Shown here: in pieces, positions 1 through 12,240 of the stretch
Layout: each line of letters begins with the position of its first letter
Numbering within the stretch: the stretch's first letter is position 1
DNA from: Sipunculus nudus
Taxonomy: Eukaryota > Annelida > Sipuncula > Golfingiida > Sipunculidae
Direction of reading: 5' to 3'
DNA: 64,000 nucleotides
Assembly: GCA_026874595.1 (NCBI GenBank)
Contig: CM049314.1
Coordinates: forward strand, 73,734,300 to 73,798,299
Notes under the pieces: model-generated
What the model was told of the DNA's origin: nothing
What the model saw: the letters and a program-made list of their open reading frames with translations, nothing else
Database searches by the model: none
Made by a program: the position numbers and the translations under genes

Positions 1-1276
1 TTTACAATGATCCCAGAGGCAAGCCTTCTTTAGTTTGTTCAAATGGTTTGCATTTGATGAATTTTAGCTGAGTTACATTAATTTGAATTTATTTTCAAGT
101 AAGTAATTTGGTCAAGTAAGCATACTGACATAGTAATCTCAGAAATGACAGAACCTAGCATTACCAAATATTGTGCAGTTTTTGGTCACATGACTCATAT
201 TTGAAGTTGCAGATTTCGTGGTGCCACCAACATTGACCTGTTTTTTATTGGCAAAAACCTCATAATTTAACCTCTTTCAGCTTATAATGTTTATGATGAA
301 ACTGTCAAGTTGAATCGTTCAATTTTTCAGAAGAATTATCCTAGGACATGGTTCTTCCAATCATATAAGAATAGTCGAGTTTGTTGATTTTTGGTTGAGT
401 CGTGATAGGCTTAAGTTGGTCTTATGGCCATTATTATGTCTATTTCAAACTGAGGACTGCAATAGTGTTCTTCTACAAAATTGTTGTATCAATTATAACT
501 TCTGTGACATTGCACAAAAATTATTCTTAGGTGGCCTTTGTTCAAGTTTACTTGAATGATTTTTTGCAGAATTATTGGACCTTTAACAATGAAAGGACTG
601 CATCTTTTATTATTATAGATATTTTTGGTAAAAAGTTTATGAATATGTCAGCTTGAAAAAAAGCATTTTAGCCAAAGTCTTTCAGTATGTGTAAACAGAT
701 TTACCAAAAGGCAAAGATTGTGTCTGTATCATTGAATAGGTTGAAAAACTCCCAACTGTTTCAGATTTTGCAACAGATCTAGAGGTCATTCAGTGCAGCC
801 AGATATAGGTCAAGAGTTCAATCAGTGCAGCCAAGCACAAGGCTTGTGATCACTACATGGGTGTCATGTGAACACCTCATGGGCAGCATGTGATCACCTC
901 ACGGGTATCATGTGATCACCTCATGAGTATCTTGTGATCACCTCATGGGTGTCATGCCCTTCAGGGCTGCATGTGGAGCCAATCTGTGAGCTTATGCAAT
1001 GATGTGGCTACTATTTCAGATTTGGCAACAGGCCAAAGGTCAGTCTGGATCTATTTATAGCTTCGGCAGACTGCCAACTGTATCAGATTAGGTAACAGGT
1101 CAAGAGTTCACTCAGTGCAGCCAGGTATAGGTCAGAAGTTCACTCAGTGCAGTAGCTGCATTCTATTTATAGTGTTGGCAGACTGCCCACTGTGTCAGAT
1201 TATGCAACAGGTCAAGAGTTCACTCAGTGCAGCCAGGTAAAGGTCAAAAGTTCACTCAGTCTAGCCAGGTGCAGGT
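1..1276 (+). repeat. Family A repeat element, left part (5' end outside window)
   Basis: This is the core of a family A element. It has the repeated phrases seen in other A copies (29531, 44661, 59310): TTCAAATGGTTTG-type blocks, a GGTGCCACCAAC relic of the family palindrome near 221-232, and repeated blocks containing CACTCAGTGCAGCCAGG at about 780-1265. A run of imperfect repeats around TCATGTGATCACCTCATG lies at 845-950. The element resumes at 6245, after an inserted transposon. No reading frame looks coding. Confidence 0.7.
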
Positions 1277-4200
1277 GGGCATTTCCACGATTTGAGGGAC
1301 AAAGTTAAAAAAATTAAATGTGTTACCGTAAAAGTCGTTGCAGAAGTCGCGACTTGTACTAGGAAATCGAATTCTAAAAACTAGAATTTTCTAGCAAAGT
1401 CGGGGTGCGACTTGTAATACGTACTTATCCCGTTTCTGTCAGCTTTCCCGGTACATGGAACGACGTCAGTTGAGCGATAATCGGCAATACCTTTAACCAG
1501 TGCTTTGTGAAACGTCTTTCCCCAATAATTTACACTTTTAACCATCTCTTATGCTTTATATTTTGTGAACTGACGAAATTTTCATTTTATTAACATTAAA
1601 TGCAAATTTTAAATTTGCCCAGTTCAAGACCTACCCGTTCTGACAAGTCGCCATTCAAGTGACACTTCCTAATCTGCGTTACTATTATATCATGAGTCAA
1701 TTTGACGCATATGCCAGTCTGCCGCTCTTTGATGTACATTTTCTTTCCGTTTAACTATATGGGTATGCTTTCCATAATGAAAAACTCGCGGTTCCATATC
1801 CGTTTATGCATGTAAAGTTGCGTCACATTCAAGCTTGATCCACTACACATACGTCGTGAATTCTTTTGCCTGCCCGGTTGATCGCTGAATACCAGCTGAC
1901 CTTTGAAGCCGTGTAGCGGAAGTTCAAGCCCCGGGTCACCCGTGCAATGACCTTTACATCCCCATGTCAACTAAGCCTTCCGTGACTGATATCCACAATT
2001 ATAAACTCTCATATTAAGAACCATTTGGTCACCGTCACCATCTCGTGGTTTTCAAGCGTTTTGGATAACAATGTTATAATGTTTCACGTGAGCTACAAAT
2101 ATACGATTTGCTCCGAGTGTTACCTGTGTCTCTTTCAGGACGATCGTATGCCCAACAATATGGCGGCACGCATGCATTACGGTCAATCGTGCGTTGACGT
2201 ATTCGTGATTTTTTTAATGAAGACACATTAGTCAATACAATGAAATAACAAACACCATATAGGTATATATTTTATTTACTTAAAATGCCACATACGCACC
2301 TAAATTCCACGGGAACCGGCACCGTTTGGTGTCATGACGGATCTGGTTCAACACGGCTGAGTTTGCCATACATCCAAGCCACTTGAATATAATCACTGAT
2401 AACGATGGAAATTGGGTTTTCCAGATATTATCAAAGAAAAATAAATCATTAGTCCCAGTAAATATAATATCTGTAAATTCAATTATGTTTATTTTACGTT
2501 AACTGACCGGTCGATAAAGCGTTCATTATCCCCCTGTTGACTGACATATATTTCAGTGATTTCAGGAATACCGTGCATGTGCTGCGCCTAGATTGTAAGT
2601 TGTAACACTTAATTGAAGGGTTACTAAATTCAGTTTTAGAGCCTATTTAAGAAATTAGGTGAATAAATTCAAACTCAATTATTCTTTCCATCTTTCAGTT
2701 GTCTTAAGTCAGTTCAAATCATGCCCAATGCGATGGATTGGGACTCGTCACGCGTACGCAAACTAATCATAGTCTAATGAATCCACCCTACGTTTGACGA
2801 TCTTTAACAATTTAAAGAGTTGCTCGATTGTGATAGTAATTTGCCTCAGACTCTTTTAGTTTATTAATACAGTCATTTAACTTGATATTTGCATTCTAAT
2901 GTTACTTAACCTAGTAAGAAACGGCAACAATGACATCGTTTCACAGCACAAACTGTTTTCCGACGCAGCTGACTTTGGCACTGTACAAATCTTACCTGAC
3001 AATTGAACCCCGACTTTATATGTTAAGATTCTGTTGTTATTCCTTAAATATAAGCATTGTATTAAAGCTGTCCAATTATTTTTACGTTTGAATGGTTTAT
3101 CTAGTTTATAAACCACAAAAGTACTACTGGGACGTTGGTTGTAGTCTTGCATCGCAAGGAATGATACTCAAATTCCAAAAGAATCAGGTGGTTGGGACGC
3201 CTCCGAAGTCTGAGTGCGACCTATATTATGGACTTTTCCTGAAACTAAACTTGAACGGCTATTCCCCAGGAGGATCCTAAAAGTCAGGGTGCGACTTGTA
3301 ATAAGGATGCGACTTCTGCAACGACTTTTACGGTATATTGAGAAAAGTTGTACTTTTGATGATAGCATGTGTCTTGAAGTTTCTGGGATATGATAAATAA
3401 AATTGGTTTCTCTCTAAAATCTTTCACGGTTACACAGTATATGTGACATAAGTGTAAACTGCTATTTTTGAGCCATAAAAGCACAAATATATCCTGATTA
3501 TATCTTCTGTTAATCAAATAATTCAAAGGCTTGCATACTGCAGGCATAATATGAAAATATTACTAAACATTGTGCAATGGTTAAAATTCCTTATCTCATT
3601 TAAATTTTTTATGAACCCTCTCTTAATCATTAGCATCAATGAAGATGTAACGCAAGTCACAAAAACGGTGAATTTTCTCTCTATACTTTCTATACGTTAC
3701 AAGTTGAGGGGGCTGGTTAAAAGTTTCCTCCTGACTTTTATATCTCACTTGATGGTACCAACCATTCAAATGTCACAGCTCCTTTTGGTGTGGTACAGCA
3801 CACTAAACACTGGTAACGCGAGTCACATGTAACGCGAGTCTCAGAGGATGGGGTAATGTAACGTGAGTCACGCTAAAATTAAGCTGGTGCATTACAGGGT
3901 GAGCTATCATTTTCATTCTACAATAAGTTCCTGTAATAGATATATGTCTGACTTTCAAAGAGATCAACAGCTTGGTCAAGTCTTTTTATGATCCATTTAA
4001 TTTGAAATGCTTAATTTAGCTTTTCTCATATATTATTGAGTCCTTGACTCGCTGCATAGGGGCAACACCTACACACCGATCCCATAATGCTCTTGATTTC
4101 CTGTTTAAAAATACAAATTCAAGTTTTGCAACTGAAATCTGAATTTAAATCAAACTAAAGGTATTTGCAACCAGAGATTTGAAAACAAGGGACCTATGGG

Positions 4201-6244
4201 TCATGGGGCTCAGCTGAACTTTGTAAAATTTAAGCAAATACAAAATATACTTTTTTCTATTTTTATATATATCAGCATTTAAAAATCTAAGAGGAAATTT
4301 TGTTATTTGATGATATTAAATGCTTTGGGTTAGGTAGGAGAACTTTGGGATATCTAACTGTCTTTACAGTATACATGTAGAAATTTGGATTTGCAAGTCC
4401 AACAGTTTCAGAACATGCCTTGATAATGGATATCTGGTCGGCCAGACGAGGAATAAAGGACCATCGCTATAGCTCCGATGACTTAAAGTTTGCTGAACTA
4501 AAAAATCTTTGTCAGAAATGTGGTTAAACTTTTATAATGTCATTTTTTACCAGAAACATTTTTTATATAAATATGTGGAAAACTGACATGTAACAGTAGT
4601 GTATGTATTCTGATAAACATCAATGTGTCTGGTTATTTCCTTTTAAAATAACATGATTTACTAACATCTTAATAACAACGTGAATCCACCCCGGTATAAC
4701 TGAAAACAAATTGAAAGTGCAAGTCTTGCATATATATTTATATTTACAAGAAAATATTAATAGCATTACATGAATATTGATACAGGTAAAAAGACATACA
4801 GTATATTCAATTTCAGTGTTCTGCATAACAATAATCTCTCTTAATAAATGGTTAACAGATGTAAATGTACTGTAAAGCAGGCTGAGGAACATTTTTAAAT
4901 CAGTCATGAGGTTTAATTGAGTCTGTGTAAATTTGAATTATAAGGTAAAGATTTTGTAATAATTAAGGTATATATTTTAGAATCCAGTGATGTCACACTG
5001 TAGATGCTACTAGTGCATTTGATCACAACCTGCACTGTATCTCAGTAGGGGACTGGTGCTGCGTTGATTATGATGAAATTGTTTATCCGAAGGAGGTTAA
5101 ACATATGGAGTCTGAGGAATACCAAGAGTCTGTGATGGTTCCAATTGGTTAAAACTGGAATGGCAAACAAATCCAGATGATGTCTTTTATTTAAAACAAA
5201 AACTAAAAAAGCCTTTGAGACCACCATTCACTGTCAATAACCGTGGCCACTTCAACTTTGAGGATTTTTTAATGTATCCAGTTGTAACACCAGCTTTTAC
5301 ACTAAGAACAAATTATATTGTTTGGTAGAGAGTCTTTCTTCATTTTTTTAATATTGTAAAACCTAACATGTATTTGTATTAATTTGTGTAAAATAACATT
5401 ATTTTCTATGTGTTGGACCAGTAAAATTGTCTTTTTGTACCCCGTGTTCATCATTTAACATTATCTCATAAGGAATGATTGCTAATATCTCATAATATTT
5501 TCTCTAAACAATTTCACAAGTGTTTTGTCAATAAATAAATCAGTGATGATGACATGATAATGAAATGTCTAAAAAGGTGTTCTCACTGCATCTATTTCTA
5601 ATCTCTTCAACTGAGTCAGCTCTAAGCATGAATTTTAGATAAAGCAGGTGTGTTATTGGTAAGGAAAGTTTGATTTACCACTTACAGCTTGATAAATCAG
5701 TATGATAAACCATATTTAATTGGTGATAATAATTATTGTTTTCATCTTAACAAAAGTTCACCTAGTTGGCGTCATAAGTAAGTTTTGTACCCTAAGGAGT
5801 TGAATTTTGAAAACTGGAGAACGAGAAAGGACACTCTGTAACGCGAGTCACGGTAATATGAGTCACACACATTATGAAATTTTTCTTTAAAATTTTGCAA
5901 ACAGCTGATTACAATCTTACATGTTCTTGCAGCTTGATATATGACAAAATCAACTAGACAAGTCATCCTTTTTAATTGTTCATAATCTGAGGAGAAATTG
6001 AAAAATAAAAGATGTGGAGTTTACAGATGTCCCTAGACTGTAACGCGAGTCACACTTTTAGCTGTTTATGTTTAAGTAATATGTTTTATCAAAACATCTG
6101 TTTGGCTTTTATTTTTTATGGTCCATCTCAATAGCTGTCACCTCATAAAAGATTATTTAGTTTAATGAATTACACTTTGTTTAATAGCACAATAAAAATG
6201 GGGAATTAAGTAAAAATGTAACGCGAGTCACGGTGGAAATGCCC
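1277..6244. mobile_element. TIR DNA transposon relic, split by a second element
   Basis: The ends form a perfect 12-bp inverted repeat, GGGCATTTCCAC at 1277-1288 and GTGGAAATGCCC at 6233-6244. It is flanked by AGGT at 1273-1276 and 6245-6248 (CAGGT if one terminal C is counted as flank). Removing it rejoins the A repeat, matching the uninterrupted A copy near 31815. Near the right end the motif GTAACGCGAGTCAC recurs (about 3812, 3830, 5838, 6040, 6219, plus variants at 3648 and 3856), as subterminal transposase-binding repeats often do. Without the nested 1326-3333 element it is about 2.96 kb. No transposase frame survives, and I cannot name the superfamily. Confidence 0.75.
1326..3333. mobile_element. 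TA-flanked TIR element nested in the 1277-6244 transposon
   Basis: The ends are a 25-bp inverted repeat beginning CCGTAAAAGTCGTTGCAGAA at 1326, with its complement ending at 3333. TA lies on both sides (1324-1325 and 3334-3335), as for Tc1/mariner-type insertion. Inner direct and inverted repeats of GTGCGACTTGTAATA occur at about 1406 and 3289. The longest open frames are under 100 codons and none resembles a DDE/D transposase, so this is a non-autonomous or decayed copy of about 2.0 kb. Confidence 0.7.
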
Positions 6245-6950
6245 AGGTCGTGAATTCACTCAGTGCAGTAACCTGAGCTAGCAATTTGTCACAGTTCACT
6301 TGGGGGAACTGCCTTTCTCACCTAAGCCTGGTCAGCCCCATGCATCAAACTCAAGGTAAGTCTGATGTATTGGCCTGATATTTTGGCCTGTCTGTGTGTC
6401 TTTGATGGCTTTCTCATTCACAAGACAGGTGTGGCCACCTACAATGACTTTTGCACAATGTATGTGCCTCCTTATATCTACAGAGGAATTTGATATAATC
6501 AGCCTGAAATTTGGCATATTTATACATATCGAATAGCTTTGTCATATACAAGACTGGTGGTTTCACCTACAATAATTTTTGCATAGTGTGTGTCCCTGCT
6601 TATTTCTCAGGAGGGGTTTGATATATCAGTCTGAAATTGGGCATATGTATATATCTCTGATAGCTTTGTTGTATACAAGACTGGTGGTGCCAGCTACAAT
6701 CATTTTTGTGCTGTGTGCACCCATGCCAGAATTTCAGCAGTGATGTTTGTGTAATTGTTTCTCATGCAAAATGTTTAGTACTTGCATTGTTCATATACAT
6801 GAAAAGTAATAGTCCAGTATTGAAGCATAATACCTGGTGTATTTCCCAATGCACAGGTTCGCATTAGGCCTGTAGGCCTTGTTAAAAATAAACTTCCATT
6901 CATACTCCCAAACTTTGCACAGGTTCGCATTAGGCCTGTAGGCCTTGTTG
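6245..6950 (+). repeat. Family A repeat element, right part, with two 3' ends
   Basis: This continues the A element interrupted at 1276 and matches 31815-32309. It ends with GCACAGGTTCGCATTAGG followed by the hairpin AGGCCTGTAGGCCT and CTTGTT. That terminal block occurs twice, at about 6851-6887 and 6917-6950. CACAGGTTCGC is the inverted copy of the family head GCGAACCTGTG. Confidence 0.7.
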
Positions 6951-7500
6951 TAGAATTTTTAATTAATACCCTTTTCTGAGGAGTGATTTGCACTATTGGC
7001 TTGAAATTGTGCCTATCCATAGATCTCGCACTCCTCCATCTTTTACTCAAGACAGGTGGTGCCATCTGCAATTGTTTTGCCTTAGCATCCATCTGTACAT
7101 GTGCTTTTGGTGAAAATTGCTTATATCTCCAGAGTGGTTCAAGGTAATTGTCTGAAATTTTGCATGTCTATCCATCTTTGAAAGTTTTCTGATAAACCAG
7201 ACAAGTAGCCCCACCTACCTTCCCATTTTTGTTGAATAAATTAATGTCCTTTTCTGAGGAGTGTTTTGCACTATTGGCCTGAAATTGTGCATATCCTTAG
7301 ATCTTGGACTCCTCCATCTTGTACATAAGACTGGTGGCGCCATCTGCAATCATTTGGCTGTAGCGTCCATCTGTTCATGTGCTTTCAGTGAAAATTGCTT
7401 TTATCTCCCTAGTACACTGGTTCAAGGTATTTGACTGATATTTGGCATGTCCATCCATCTTTGAAAGTTTTCTCATAAAACAGGCAGGTGATGCCACCTA
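6951..7500 (+). repeat. Two tandem core repeats of about 280-300 bp (family F)
   Basis: Two diverged tandem units begin near 6963 and 7240 with AATTAAT...CCTTTTCTGAGGAGTG. Each carries a degenerate form of the GGTGGYGCCAYCTGCAAT phrase and ends in a CCACCTACCTT block. A third copy of this unit is at 27683-27965. No head or tail is visible, so it may be a core fragment of a family A relative. Confidence 0.6.
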
Positions 7501-8211
7501 CCTTGAAGTGAACTTGACCAAACTATACCTCGCTCCTAAACTGCTCAGATCCTCTGACCTGATTATATGAATGGCTTGTTGAAACACTACCCGCTGAGTA
7601 GTACTGCTGTGTAAGTTTGTCCCAGGTTACATCTGCTTATGCCCCAGGCTAATTAGCCATGGTAACTGAGCAGGTCTGGTTGGTTATGAGTAAATGTGGA
7701 TTTGAGTTGTCACAGCTTAACTATACACAACCCTCAGGTGGACTGTTGAGCTGATCAGCTGTCAGTTTTACACACCAATTCAAGCATCAACTGCACATTT
7801 TTTTGTGTTCTGATACATGGCTGAGTTATAGTGTATATAATATACATATTTCTTATAGTGTAAGTATTATTTTCATAAACTATTACAAACTGCAGTGAAA
7901 GGCCATAAAAACTGTCACCCTGGATTACCTAGAATAAAAAAAAATTCAGCAAAGTTAAGGAGCAGTTCAGGCATCAAAGCATCATTTCTTGTGTACTGAT
8001 AGATGAATGTGAAATAGCGTATATAAATATAAAAGGCCATCAAGACTGTCACCCTGGATTACCTAGAATAACAAAAAAAAACATTCCGCAATTGGAGCAT
8101 CAACCCACTTTTTTGTGTTCCAGTACTGATATCTGACTGTGTAACAGTGTGTATAATATAGGTAATTGTTTTTTTCAATATATATTCAGAAAAATAGCTT
8201 TTTTAGTTTTT
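7501..8211. repeat. Unassigned spacer with three diverged ~130-bp repeats
   Basis: At 7501-7770 I see nothing coding. From about 7770 to 8170 a unit of roughly 130 bp recurs three times, recognised by GCATCAA(C/A)...TTTTTTGTGTTC(T/C)...GTGTATA(A/T)ATA. Its last two copies hold ACTGTCACCCTGGATTACCT (7910 and 8047). No gene is visible. Confidence 0.45.
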
Positions 8212-8263
8212 AGCTCAGCTGACTATAAGTCATATGAGCAATAGTCGTGGTCCATTGTCCGTC

Positions 8264-8297
8264 GTCCGTCCGTCTGTCCGTCCGTCCGTCCGTCCGT
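8264..8297. repeat. CCGT/CTGT microsatellite in a B2 head
   Basis: A run of CCGT with a CTGT interruption lies directly downstream of the head hairpin. Equivalent runs occur near 8980-9010, 9675-9700, 15183-15218, 32615-32650 and 46268-46292, always at the same place in B elements. The tract therefore belongs to the family and is not an independent locus. Confidence 0.85.
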
Positions 8298-11200
8298 AGA
8301 TGTGGCACGTTTTGAAACCGTAAGACCTAGGAATCCAAAATTCAGCATAATGTTAGATGTCCCCAAGATCTCCTACCAAGCTGAAATCTGGGTCTTTGCG
8401 ACTTCATTCCTTTGAGAAATTAAGGAAAAACCTCAATTTTTTATTAAAATCCTATTTTCACACTTCAGGACTGCCTAATATCAAAACCACTCATCTGTTT
8501 TTCCTCATATTTACCATAAATATTCCTCCATATGGTTCCTATGTACATGCAAGAAATTAAGTCTGTAAAGTATAAATTCTTTAAGTTATGGGCCCAAACA
8601 TAATGGACTTTGTAAAAAATCAGGAAAAATAATAACTCACTTAACATGAAAAATTTTGAAACTAGAGTCTATTTTCTCAAGTATATAACTATGTTTAATT
8701 AAGATTCAATTGTTTACCAAAAATTAGATCTGAATTTTGTAAATTTTTTAAGTTATTAGCTTAAAAAAGATCAGTACCTTAAATTTTGCCCAACTTTGAC
8801 CATGGCACGTTTTTTTCCTGTAAGCACCATTGATTTAATTTTCACAGCATATAAACATAAATATTTAGTTTGTCTAAATCTGAAATTTGAAAATAAAAGC
8901 TTGAAAATTAAGCTAGTTATTGATTTTTAGCTCAGCTGACTATAAGTCATCTGAGCTATAGTCGTGGTCCATTGTCCGTCGTCCGTCCGTCTGTCCGTCC
9001 GTCCGTCCGTAGATGTGGCACGTTTTGAAACCGTAAGACCTAGGAATCCAAAATTCAGCATAATGTTAGATGTCCCCAAGATCTCCTACCAAGTCGAAAA
9101 CTGGGTCTTTGCGACTTCGTTCCTTTGAGAAATTAAAGAAAAACCTCAATTTTTTATTGAAATCCTATTTTCACACTTCATGCATGCCTAATATCAAAAC
9201 CACTCATCTGTTTTTCCTCATATTTACTATAAATATTCCTCTATATAGTTCCTATGTACATGCCAGAAATTAAGTTTGTTAAGTATAAATTCTTTAAGTT
9301 ATGGGCCCAAACATAATGGACTTTGTAAAAAATCAGGAAAAATAATAACTCACTTAAAATGAAAAATTTTGAAACTAGAGTCTATTTTCTCAAGTATATA
9401 ACTATGTTTAAATAAGATTCAATTGTTTACCCAAAATTAGATCTGAATTTTGTAAATTTTTTAAGTTATTAGCATAAAAAAAAAATCAGTACCTTAAATT
9501 TTGCCAAACTTTGACCATGGCACGTTTTTTTCCTGTAAGCACCATTGATTTAATTTTCACAGCATGTAAACATAAATATTTAGTTTGTCTAAATCTGAAA
9601 TTTGAAAATAAAAGCTTGAAAATTAAGCTAGTTATTGATTTTTAGTTTTTCTATAGTCGTGGTCCATTGTCCGTCGTCCGTCCGTCTGTCCGTCCGTCCG
9701 TAGATGTGGCACGTTTTGAAACCGTAAGACCTAGGAATCCAAAATTCGGCATAATGTTTGATGTCCCAAAGATCTCCTACCAAGCCGAAAACTGGGTCTT
9801 TGCAACTTCGTTCCTTTGAGAAATTAAGGAAAAACCTTAATTTTTTTATTAAAAACCTATTTTCACACTTTAGGACTGCCTAATATCAAAACCACTCATC
9901 TGTTTTTCCTCAAATATTAACCATAAATATTCCTCTATATAGTTCCTATGTACATGCAAGAAATTATGTCATTATTATTTTATTTTAAAAAGTTCTGGGC
10001 CCAAACATAATGCATTTTGAAAAAAATAAGGAAAGATATTTGATCACTTAACACAAAAAATGTCAAAGCTGTGGACCTTTTTTCCAGTAATATAAATTTA
10101 ATTAATCAAAATTAAATTGTATACCCAAAATTAGTTGAAAATCTTTTAAATTTTTTAAAATATTAATAAAAATAAAAAATTGGTACCTTAAATTTTGCCC
10201 AACTTTGACCATGGCACGTTTTTTTCCTGTAAGTACTGTGGATTTAATTTTCACAGCATGTTTTTGTCAGCATTTCAACTGTTAACACCAAATGTTTGAA
10301 ACCAGTTGATCAAAAACTGTAGATTTTAATCAAGTTTTCAAGCACCTTGTAACATATTGCTTACATCAAGCTAGTGTTATGCAGTTTGCAAAAGCTCAGC
10401 TCCCCAGCTTCAGCTCTAAGTTCCTTAAATTCAGCATACAGTTAGATGTCTCCAAAATCCCCTACCATGCCAAGAATTTGGTCACTAGGACTTAATACCT
10501 TCGAGATATTAATGAAAAACTTCATTTTTCCATTAAAAACCCATTGTTACACTTCAAGACTGCCTAATATCAAAACCACTGATCTGACTTTAATCATAAA
10601 CAATATACATATTTTTCATTCTCTATGCACATCCCAGAATGATGTCAGTATTGCGTAATTGTTTTAAGTTATGGGCCCAAACATAATGCACTTTGTAAAA
10701 AATCAAGAAATATATTTACTCCCTTAACAAGGGCATTGCTAGAGATTTTTTTGTCAGGGATGTAACATTATTTAATCAAGATTCAATTGAATACCCAAAA
10801 TTAGTTCTGAATTTTTCAAATTTTATAAGTTATTAGTATAAATATAAAATTAGTACCTTAAATTTTGCCCAACTGTAACCATGGCACGTTTGTTTCCTGT
10901 GAGCACTGTTGATATAATTTTCATATCATGCACACATAAGGATTTCAGCTTTTTAGTTCAGAAAGCTGAAAGAAATTGGCCAAAAATTGTAGCTTTTATT
11001 AATGTTTTTTATGAGACCCTGTCAGACTTTGGCTCTCTCCAGCCCCTCTTGAGTCACCTGTATGTTGACCTTGTTGACCTTTCATCAAATTATGCACGCT
11101 TGAGGCGAGGCATACAGGAATCCAGGCAGCTTATGGCCAGCCACAGTTGATCCAGGTGTCCAACCCAACTCATCTAGTAGTTTTAATCAACAACATAACA

Positions 11201-12240
11201 ATAAACAACAAATTAATAAATTTTTATTGGTTTTTAATAACAAATTAAAGAAAAATAGAAAAGGAATTTGTTAGTTTATAATAACAGGAAATTAACTTGC
11301 AGTTACTGATGATATAAGAATCTTGTATCGATGGGTAGAATGTCACATATTCCAAATAACACCATGCAGTCACCTATGGCATTTTTCAGTTCAATTTTAA
11401 TGATAAAGAAGTAAATCATATTATTCATTACTAATCATTAGGGATCATATGGAGGAAATTAATGATAGACAAAGATGCAGTTGATAATATTAATCTAGAT
11501 TCCTACTGTGTCTAGTGTGTACATTGATGTGAAATTAGTCCAAAATGAATTTTTTACAGTTATTTTTTAATATAAATAAAAGCCATAAAACCAGGTACTT
11601 ATGATCATTATTTAAATGTGTGAATTTTGTATATTCTGGATTCTCAACATCATTGTTTGGTGAAAATTGAATAAATACCAGACATGGTGCGAATACTTTG
11701 TAATTGTATTTAAATACGAATATGATTATGTACTCCATTATAAAATTTCTTGCATAAAGAATGGGAATTCAGGTAAAAATGAAAGTATATGAATACTCGT
11801 GCAAATACTTTCAAAATGTATTCATGAATGCATTCATGAATATATTCTTTAATATTATTTTAATAATCATATCAGTTATATTTCATTTTAAACAATCATT
11901 TGATTCTCTTATTATTTTTAATAAAAATTATATTTGGGACAATATTTGTAATTTTTTTTTAATAAATAGTTAAACTCTTATATTATATGTTCTGCTTATA
12001 AGTTATAAGGCCAAGTCAAAATCTGTGTGACAATACTACTCCAATTGTTAATAAAATAAATGAAATCAATCCTCTTCCCTGTCTCCAAAGGTACTATCAA
12101 AATCATACATAAGCTAAACAACAACAACTCATAATACAGCTTATTTTTATTACCACACAAAACCAGCATATGCCTCATTTCTAAATAATATTTTTTTATC
12201 ATATATAACAGCTGAGCGTCGTGACCCATAGGTCCCTTGT

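Noticed and set aside
8264-8297. CCGTCCGT run as a short CRISPR-like or telomeric array
   Set aside because: It is a simple microsatellite at a fixed place in B heads, with no spacers and no telomeric unit.
10881-11150. 89-codon open frame in B2
   Set aside because: The matching segments near 47480 and 63083 do not keep the frame, and it shows no recognisable motif. Treated as repeat sequence.
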